Assembly (NCBI GenBank): GCA_045643125.1
Contig: JAZUKE010000135.1
Coordinates: 1 to 19,032 of the forward strand
Length of the DNA stretch: 19,032 nt
Direction: 5' to 3'
DNA from: UBA1206 sp045643125
GTDB taxonomy: Bacteria > Bacillota > Clostridia > Oscillospirales > CAG-382
In this document: piece after piece, positions 13,451 to 19,032 of the stretch
Position numbering within the stretch: the first letter of the stretch is position 1
How the letters are laid out: each line of letters starts with the position of its first letter
Notes under the pieces: model-generated
What the model was told of the DNA's origin: nothing
What the model saw: the letters and a program-made list of their open reading frames with translations, nothing else
The model's database searches: none
Translations under genes and position numbers: made by a program

Positions 13451-14917
13451 TTACTTTTTGGTATCAAGGTTATACATCAGAGCAACATCGGTATACGTCT
13501 TTTGGATGAATGCGTCGTCGATAGTCTCTTTGCGTCTTGCGGATTTCGTCACGTTTTCGACGATCTGCGAAGCGGCGCTTCTGAGTGAGGCGGAGCCGTT
13601 GAACACCGGTGTCACAAAGGTGTTGTCGATATTATCTTTAAGCATATTGACAGCGTCGAGCTTGACTTTGTAAAGCAGCTCCGCGTCGTCGCCGATGCCT
13701 TTAAGGTAATCGACGTAAGCGGGATCGTTCTGCGCATCGGTGGTAACGGGCAGATAACCTTCAGTCTGCGAATATCCTATCTGAACGTCATTCGTGAGCA
13801 GATACTGAACGAACAGCCACGATGCAAGAACCTCTTGGGGATCGTCTTTGTTGAACACACAGACAGACGGGCCTTGGGAGATCATCTTGGTGTCCGAGGT
13901 GTCGAACTGCGGAACAGGTCTTACGACCGTTTCAAATTCAACGAGTTCGTCTTCGCTGATATCGAGCAGCGGAGCGTCGCAGCCCATCCAGGTGGAGCCT
14001 GCGGTGGAGTCTATTGCGAAAATACTTCTGCCGGCATTGAGATAGTTTGCCGGATATCCGCTGATCTTGAACGTAGAAAACGCGCCGCTCTTTGCGTGTT
14101 CGGCAACCGTTTTGAGGAAAGCCGTGGTCTTTTCGTCATTGAACATATGTATCTTGCCGTTCGATTCCGAATACTTCGCGCCTGCCTGATACAGATACTG
14201 TATCGCCATATTGTCGGTGGATTTATAGATGAACGGAATGAGAACGTCCTTGCCGCTCACAAGGAATTTGCCGTCGTCACCCTTTTTGAGAGCCGCTTCG
14301 GACACTTCCCAGATAAAGTCCCAGGTGAGAACATCGGGTACGGTGTAGCCGAGCTTTTCGACGTAAGTCTTGTTTATATAGCAGGCTTCGGTGGAACGCA
14401 TAAACGGAACTGCGTAATAAACGCCGTTCAGCTTACATTCGGCAAGGAATTTGGGCACTATCGAATCAAAGGACGGAGACTTGAAAAGCACTTCGCTTCC
14501 GCCGAGTCCGTATTTTTCGTTTTTCATAAGTCCGTCAAGCGGAACGACGGTATTCTGACCGGTTATATAAGTTGCGATGTGGTCGGGATACGTTACGCAC
14601 ACGTTGGGCGTTGTCTTGGTTCTTATATTGGTGATGACGTCGTTATAGATCGTGTTGTAATCCGTATAAGAAATGAGTTTGACTGTTATATTGGGGTAAA
14701 TCGCCTGGAAATCGGAGATGGCCTTTTTGTAGACATTGAGCTGATTGACGTTGGTGTCGTTCTTTGCCCAAAAAGTTATCTCGTAATTCTTGGTGGTGTC
14801 GAATTCATCCGGGCAGATAAATTCGTCGATCTTCACTGCACCGTGGCAGGAAGAAAAAACGGGGACGAATAATGCGGTGATTAAAATGAGCGCGAATACT
14901 TTGTACAATGTTTTCAT
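13451..14917 (-). CDS. ABC importer solute-binding lipoprotein, family 1
   Basis: The 488-residue product has a lipoprotein signal ending in VFSSC (Cys24) and features of extracellular solute-binding family 1: YEITFWAKND, KAISDFQAIYPNITVKLISY, a lobe with VPFMRSTEACYINKTYVEKLGY, LTWDFIWEVSEAALKK, and a final SASLRSAASQIVENV. It delivers a carbohydrate, perhaps an oligosaccharide, to the permeases encoded just upstream. The start ATG overlaps the permease stop (ATGA), with GGAGG inside the permease end. Length is typical for the family, slightly long. No terminator was seen after the stop at 13451, so some readthrough into the OB-fold lipoprotein is possible. Confidence 0.93.
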   Translation of the reverse strand: MKTLYKVFALILITALFVPVFSSCHGAVKIDEFICPDEFDTTKNYEITFWAKNDTNVNQLNVYKKAISDFQAIYPNITVKLISYTDYNTIYNDVITNIRTKTTPNVCVTYPDHIATYITGQNTVVPLDGLMKNEKYGLGGSEVLFKSPSFDSIVPKFLAECKLNGVYYAVPFMRSTEACYINKTYVEKLGYTVPDVLTWDFIWEVSEAALKKGDDGKFLVSGKDVLIPFIYKSTDNMAIQYLYQAGAKYSESNGKIHMFNDEKTTAFLKTVAEHAKSGAFSTFKISGYPANYLNAGRSIFAIDSTAGSTWMGCDAPLLDISEDELVEFETVVRPVPQFDTSDTKMISQGPSVCVFNKDDPQEVLASWLFVQYLLTNDVQIGYSQTEGYLPVTTDAQNDPAYVDYLKGIGDDAELLYKVKLDAVNMLKDNIDNTFVTPVFNGSASLRSAASQIVENVTKSARRKETIDDAFIQKTYTDVALMYNLDTKK

Positions 14918-15789
14918 CCTTTTGTGCCTCCTCTTGAAACGCCTTCCATTATTTTATTACGGAATATAAGGAACAATATTATAAGCGGAACGGAAATCAC
15001 GACGACTGCCGCCATCATTGCGGGGACGTTTTCACGTCCGAAGCCGTTTTCACGTATTTCCTGAATACCGTTTGAAACGAGATAATACATCTGATCGTCG
15101 GTGATGAGGCGCGGCCAGACGTATGAGTTCCAGCACTCTATCACTTTGAGAATGACGATCGTGACCATTGTGGGCTTACATATCGGAACCATTACTTTGA
15201 GCAGATATTTCATATCGGATGTACCGTCCACCTTTGCGGCGTAGTACAGTTCATCGGGGATCTGCGCAAAGTTTTCTTTTAACAGATATATATAGAACAC
15301 CGACGTTACCGACGGGAGTATCAGCCCGAGATAGGTGTTGCGAAGCCCCATATTTGTGATCGTATAGAAATTGGTGATAATAACAAGCTCGTTCGGAATC
15401 ATCATCAAGGCAAGGAACAGAGCGAAAACAAAATCTCTGCCTTTGAATTTGAGACGTGCGAACGCGAATGCCGCAAGTGTTATCACGACAAGCATAAGCA
15501 AAGTCGTAACGACCGTGAAAATCAGAGTGTTGAAGAAATATCTTCCGAGCGGTACTGCGGAAAACGCAAGACGGTAGTTATCGAGTACCGGGGACAGCGT
15601 AATGAATTTCGGCACGCTTTCGGCACTGTACGCGCCGAGGCTCTTGAACGAGGTGAGTATCATCCAATAAAATGGGAACAAAACGATGAGTCCCCAAAGT
15701 GAAAGAAGAAAATATACAAGCGTTTTTGAAACTATTTTTCTTACCCTAACGCTTTTTTCAATTCTTTCATAGTCGATCTGTTTTATCAT
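14914..15789 (-). CDS. Carbohydrate ABC permease, MalG-like
   Basis: The 291-residue protein has six predicted membrane segments and the EAA loop ELYYAAKVDGTSDMKYLLKVMVPICKP near residues 180-206, the contact with the ATPase. Typical MalG-type features include the start of the first segment (SLWGLIVLFPFYWMILTSFK) and NTLIF. With the MalF-like protein it forms the channel for the sugar delivered by the downstream binding protein. GAGGTG near 15800 is the ribosome site; only 14 bases separate it from the previous gene. Confidence 0.94.
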   Translation of the reverse strand: MIKQIDYERIEKSVRVRKIVSKTLVYFLLSLWGLIVLFPFYWMILTSFKSLGAYSAESVPKFITLSPVLDNYRLAFSAVPLGRYFFNTLIFTVVTTLLMLVVITLAAFAFARLKFKGRDFVFALFLALMMIPNELVIITNFYTITNMGLRNTYLGLILPSVTSVFYIYLLKENFAQIPDELYYAAKVDGTSDMKYLLKVMVPICKPTMVTIVILKVIECWNSYVWPRLITDDQMYYLVSNGIQEIRENGFGRENVPAMMAAVVVISVPLIILFLIFRNKIMEGVSRGGTKG

Positions 15790-15803
15790 AACGTCACGTC
15801 ACC

Positions 15804-16694
15804 TCACGAATAATACACATATTTTTTGCTTACTATGAGGTTTATGCACGTTATCGTAAGCACGATGGCAAACAGAATTATCGCCGCAGCCGATGCGTAA
15901 GACGGATATCCGCCGCCCATACCGTACAGCGTATCGTAAACATAGCCGACAATGGTGTTCATCTCGGCGGCATTCAGATCGGTGCCGAAAAGCGCCACGG
16001 AATCGCTGTACGCCTTGAAAGCGCCGATAAATCCGGTTATTACGAGGTAGAATATCATAGGCGATATCATCGGGAGCGTTATGTGGGTGAAGATCCTGAA
16101 CTTTGACGTGCCGTCAACACGCGCCGCGTTGTAATAATCCTGCTTGACGGAAGCAAGAGCGCTTGTCAGTATGAGTATTTTGAACGGAAGCACTACCCAC
16201 ACGGTGTATACGCACAATACGAGCATCTTTGCCCAATACGGCCCGCCGATGAAATCGACCGTTTCACCGCCGAACAGTTTTATGAGTATGTTTATCAATC
16301 CGTCCGAATACGCCGTCGGCTTGAACAGTATCATAAACACAAGTCCCACGGCAAGCGTATTTGTAACGTACGGCAGAAAATATATGGTCTGAAACAGTTT
16401 CTTCACCGCTTTTACGGAGCTTAAAGCAAGCGAGATAAAGAGAGCGAGCAGCGTCGAAAGCGGTACCGTTATCGCAACGAGTATGAAGGTGTTTTTGATC
16501 GCACGCAGAAAATACGGGCTTTTGAGTACATAGGAATAGTTATACAGTCCCACTCCGTTATACGTCTGCGAAACGGAATTATAGCCTTCCTGGAATGAAT
16601 AGATGAAAACATCCACGAGCGGATATATCATAAACAAACCGAGGAACACTATGACAGGCAGGAGATACAGCCATCCTTTTCTGTTATTTTCCAT
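15804..16694 (-). CDS. Carbohydrate ABC permease, MalF-like
   Basis: The 296-residue protein has six membrane segments and the EAA loop DYYNAARVDGTSKFRIF followed by PMISP. The start region (GWLYLLPVIVFLGLFMIYP) and the IYFLPYV segment are usual for MalF-type sugar permeases. AGAGG at 16704-16708 is the ribosome site, and a consensus promoter lies at 16730-16758. It opens the permease-permease-binding protein unit. No ATPase gene is present, as is common where a shared MsmX-type ATPase serves several importers (established for Gram-positive sugar importers; not shown here). Confidence 0.94.
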   Translation of the reverse strand: MENNRKGWLYLLPVIVFLGLFMIYPLVDVFIYSFQEGYNSVSQTYNGVGLYNYSYVLKSPYFLRAIKNTFILVAITVPLSTLLALFISLALSSVKAVKKLFQTIYFLPYVTNTLAVGLVFMILFKPTAYSDGLINILIKLFGGETVDFIGGPYWAKMLVLCVYTVWVVLPFKILILTSALASVKQDYYNAARVDGTSKFRIFTHITLPMISPMIFYLVITGFIGAFKAYSDSVALFGTDLNAAEMNTIVGYVYDTLYGMGGGYPSYASAAAIILFAIVLTITCINLIVSKKYVYYS

Positions 16695-16729
16695 ATATGA
16701 AATGCCTCTGTTTACAAAAGTACGAGTTT

Positions 16730-16758
16730 ATTATACACGATGTGTTATATTTTGTCAA
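16730..16758 (-). promoter_or_regulatory. Consensus sigma-A promoter of the sugar importer operon
   Basis: TTGACA (16753-16758) and TATAAT (16730-16735) on the minus strand, with a 17-base spacer, match consensus exactly. The spacer includes ACAC-ATC-GTGT, a small dyad that could be an operator. It lies 27 bases after the serine hydrolase stop. Confidence 0.88.
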
Positions 16759-16785
16759 TCGTATAAACGAAAAGACTTGAAACAT

Positions 16786-17892
16786 TTATCGTCCGACACC
16801 GGAAATTATCGTATTGTAAAACGCGCGTCTCATACGGAAGAACGGACTGTTGCCGCGTCCGAAATGGACGGCGTTGGTGAGCAGCACGCCCCATATACCC
16901 GTTTCGGAATCGACGTAAAGCGACGTACCGGTAAATCCGTTATGACCGTAGCTGCCCGGTTTCATAAGCTCGCCGCTTGCGGAAAGATTGGGGAGCGGCT
17001 GTTTGAGCTGAAAACCAAGCCCGCGCGATTCGTCAAGACCGGGCGTGTAGTCCGTTACGGCAAGGTCGAACATACGGCGTGAAAGAAAACGTCCGCTATC
17101 CGTGCCGAACGCTTCTCCGGGAAGCTCTCCGCGTGTAGAACACATTACGGCAAATTTTATCATATCGTCGAGATCGGAAAATACTCCGGCATTCCCCGAC
17201 ACACCGCCGAGGAAATATGCGTTCTCGTCGTGGACGTGTCCTTTTATGTATTCGCCGTACAGTGGCGATTTTTCAGTCGATGCCACGTTGGCGCTTTTGG
17301 GGTTGTAGCAGGTCGATCTCATTCCGAGCGGATCGAAAACAAGCCTTTTCGCAAGTGAATCGAGCGTTTCGCCGGTCAGTCTTTCGATTATGATTTTGAG
17401 CAGTATATACCCCATACAGGTATAATACACCTCTTCACCGGGACGGCATTTCGGCTCCGATGAAAGGATGAGCGACGCGACAGAGGACGCATCGTTGGTG
17501 TCGAGCTTCGTCCAGAGCGGGATATGCGGAGTTATTCCCGACGTGTGCGTCATAAGGCGGAATATGGTTATGTCTTTTCTTTCCGCGGGAGCGTTTTCAA
17601 ACTCCTTTTCGGTAAAAAAGCGTGAAAGTGTATCGGCAAGCAGCAGTTTTCCGTCCTCGATAAGACGGAGCGCGACCATCGACGTGGAAACGAGTTTTGA
17701 AAGCGACGCAAGATCGTAAAGCGTGTTTCTGTCGGCAGTCTCTTTTTCGGGATATACCGCTCTGCTGCCGTAAACGTCGCTTATGTATATATCTCTGCCG
17801 CGTCCTACGGCAAAAGCCGCAGACGGTATCACGTTGTTTTCTACCGCATTTTTCAAAAGTTCTTTTGTCGGAGCAAAATCCATAACCTTCAT
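16786..17892 (-). CDS. Beta-lactamase-like serine hydrolase (class C / PBP4* type)
   Basis: The 368-residue product has the SxxK catalytic motif SLSK (Ser63, Lys66) and a C-terminal GHNGFTGTS box replacing KTG. The middle YxN motif is YTC (157-159), so the usual Asn is Cys. This family includes esterases, D-aminopeptidases and carboxypeptidase-like enzymes. There is no signal peptide, so it appears cytosolic. GAAGGGA suits ATG 17883 (365 residues) better than ATG 17892. Placed between the DUF4855 gene and the sugar importer, it may deacylate an imported glycan or process a muropeptide; this is inference. It begins eight bases after the DUF4855 stop, and no terminator separates it from the importer promoter. 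Confidence 0.9.
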   Translation of the reverse strand: MKVMDFAPTKELLKNAVENNVIPSAAFAVGRGRDIYISDVYGSRAVYPEKETADRNTLYDLASLSKLVSTSMVALRLIEDGKLLLADTLSRFFTEKEFENAPAERKDITIFRLMTHTSGITPHIPLWTKLDTNDASSVASLILSSEPKCRPGEEVYYTCMGYILLKIIIERLTGETLDSLAKRLVFDPLGMRSTCYNPKSANVASTEKSPLYGEYIKGHVHDENAYFLGGVSGNAGVFSDLDDMIKFAVMCSTRGELPGEAFGTDSGRFLSRRMFDLAVTDYTPGLDESRGLGFQLKQPLPNLSASGELMKPGSYGHNGFTGTSLYVDSETGIWGVLLTNAVHFGRGNSPFFRMRRAFYNTIISGVGR

Positions 17893-17900
17893 TCCCTTCT

Positions 17901-19032
17901 TTATCTGATGTCTATGACGACTTCGGTGAGATCGCTTTCGCCGAGATAATTTGAATAGCTGAAGGCGAACGAATCTTTACCGGTGTAGCCTTTTTCGGGG
18001 TAATAGGTAAATTTTCCGTCCGGCTTCATCGAAAGCGCACCGTGGCACGGCGACACTCTTACTGTACATTCGCCGTAGTCGGCTTCCGTTCTGACGTCAG
18101 CGGTAAACGGCGTGTCTTTTGCCGCTTCAAACGACTTGTCACCGAGCTTTTCGGCTTTGAGTTCAAGCTTGCCTTTGATGAACAGATAAGTATAATCGTA
18201 AGTCAGCCTTGCCTTGGGATCGTCCGAATTGCAGGCGTAAAGGTAGTAATACACGTCCTGATAATAGCAGTGCATCGTATCGCTCATATATCCGTATCTT
18301 ACGCCGTCGGAGAGGTAATCCATATATTTGTCAAAGAAGATCGGATCGGTGAGTGAAGTTCCGCAGACCTCCATTTCGATACACATTCCGTACCTCTTTG
18401 CGAGCGAGACCGCGTCGATGATATTCTGCTCGCCGACATCCGTATTGAAGGCGTAGTTCGGCTGCAGGCACGCCATATCGAAGCCGTAATATTTCCATTC
18501 CTGTCTGCCGTTGGCGCTCATATAAGGTATCCAGAAAATGTCATAGCCCTTTGAATGGCAGTAATCCGAAACGGCGTTCAGCATTTCGCCGTCTTCGTCA
18601 TAGTCCATCATCGCTTCGTGTACCCAATAGAAGCCGGCAAACGTCAGGCTGCCGCATTTTGCGGAAGACACGAGAGACAGATAATAGTCGATCTGCCACT
18701 TTACGGCGTTTATTCTGTCAGCCGTATTTTTAAGTCTGTCGCTCTTTCCGTCGCCGTCCAGGTCGCCGAAATCAATTCCCTTTCCCGGGTATGTGAGCGT
18801 AAGGTAATATTTCACATTATATCCGTCAAGAGAAAGGGCGGACTTGGTCTTTTCGACCGCTTTATCAAGCGCGTCTATGTCGCGTCCGGCAGCGAAGGTC
18901 TTGTCTGCCATATCCTTTACTTCGCGCATATTGGCGTCGGAATAGGCGTGGTGCCCTTCAAGCATACTGCCGGTCGGGCAGAACAGGAAGCCGTCGAACA
19001 TTGTATCTTTTATTTTTCCGTCCTTGTCAACG
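17901..19032 (-). CDS. DUF4855 protein with C-terminal Ig-like domain, 5' end outside window
   Basis: The frame is open to base 19032: codons before ATG 19001 (VDKDGKIKDT) continue without a stop and no ribosome site precedes that ATG, so the true start lies beyond the window. The ~280 visible N-terminal residues match DUF4855: MFDGFLFCP, LTYPGKGIDFGD, LTFAGFYWVHEAMMD, GYDIFWIPYMSANG, MACLQPNYAF and GMCIEMEVCGTS. The repeated Trp/Tyr and acidic residues suggest a (beta/alpha)-barrel glycoside-hydrolase-like fold, but no catalytic pair is certain. The last ~75 residues are a cadherin/Ig-like domain (FTYYPEKGYTGKDSFAFSYSN). It is probably exported and is followed at once by the serine hydrolase and then the sugar importer. 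Confidence 0.85.
   Translation of the reverse strand, partial: VDKDGKIKDTMFDGFLFCPTGSMLEGHHAYSDANMREVKDMADKTFAAGRDIDALDKAVEKTKSALSLDGYNVKYYLTLTYPGKGIDFGDLDGDGKSDRLKNTADRINAVKWQIDYYLSLVSSAKCGSLTFAGFYWVHEAMMDYDEDGEMLNAVSDYCHSKGYDIFWIPYMSANGRQEWKYYGFDMACLQPNYAFNTDVGEQNIIDAVSLAKRYGMCIEMEVCGTSLTDPIFFDKYMDYLSDGVRYGYMSDTMHCYYQDVYYYLYACNSDDPKARLTYDYTYLFIKGKLELKAEKLGDKSFEAAKDTPFTADVRTEADYGECTVRVSPCHGALSMKPDGKFTYYPEKGYTGKDSFAFSYSNYLGESDLTEVVIDIR

Noticed and set aside
13835..14872. 345-codon plus-strand frame
   Set aside because: Antisense to the solute-binding lipoprotein, with no ribosome site or recognisable motif.
18999..19032. ATG 19001 as the true start of the DUF4855 gene
   Set aside because: The frame stays open upstream to the window edge with plausible coding sequence, no ribosome site precedes it, and it would leave the protein without an export signal.
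1..19032. CRISPR arrays, insertion sequences, phage genes, tRNA or rRNA
   Set aside because: No regularly spaced repeats, transposase or phage-like proteins, or RNA gene signatures were seen.

Overview
The window looks like part of the chromosome of a spore-forming, carbohydrate-degrading gut-type Clostridia (Oscillospirales/Ruminococcaceae-like). The grounds are a GerA-family spore germination protein, a dockerin-bearing secreted protein, many lipoproteins with Gram-positive signal sequences, AAAGGAGG-type ribosome sites and near-consensus sigma-A promoters. No rRNA, tRNA, insertion sequence, phage gene or CRISPR array was seen. Taxonomy is inferred from gene content only.

Layout. (1) 1-717, minus: the 5' part of a secreted protein built from repeated LamG-like domains, running off the left edge. 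(2) 718-1274: an AT-rich gap with two hairpins, a promoter, a palindrome and a possible leader ORF. (3) 1275-4218, minus: three genes joined by ATGA overlaps, encoding a Gfo/Idh/MocA oxidoreductase, a YitT-family membrane protein and a secreted beta-helix protein with a dockerin; a promoter lies at 4252-4280. (4) 4300-6931, minus: three coupled genes encoding a GerA-type germinant receptor A subunit, an unknown polytopic membrane protein and a DUF3298-like soluble protein. (5) 7051-10275, plus: a lipoprotein operon (SGNH-hydrolase-like, DUF4358-like, membrane-anchored degenerate LytM/M23) with a consensus promoter, ending in a terminator that abuts the ribosome site of a 69-residue membrane protein. 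(6) 10611-11912, plus: a processive family 2 glycosyltransferase with its own consensus promoter. (7) 11887-13323, minus: an AT-rich secreted orphan and a double OB-fold-like lipoprotein. (8) 13451-16694, minus: a sugar ABC importer (two permeases and a binding lipoprotein, no ATPase). (9) 16786-19032, minus: a SxxK serine hydrolase and a DUF4855 protein whose 5' end is outside the window.

The right third reads as a carbohydrate or cell-wall fragment utilisation locus: the DUF4855 protein and serine hydrolase act on a glycan or ester substrate and the importer takes up the product, probably energised by a shared ATPase encoded elsewhere. The middle looks like envelope modification. The left part combines spore germination with secreted, possibly cellulosome-linked proteins. 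No clearly new defence or mobile system was found. The most unusual items are the two uncharacterised genes coupled to gerA, the metal-site-less LytM protein, the GHS-type SGNH lipoprotein, the terminator fused to a ribosome site, and an ORF that reads through its own terminator.
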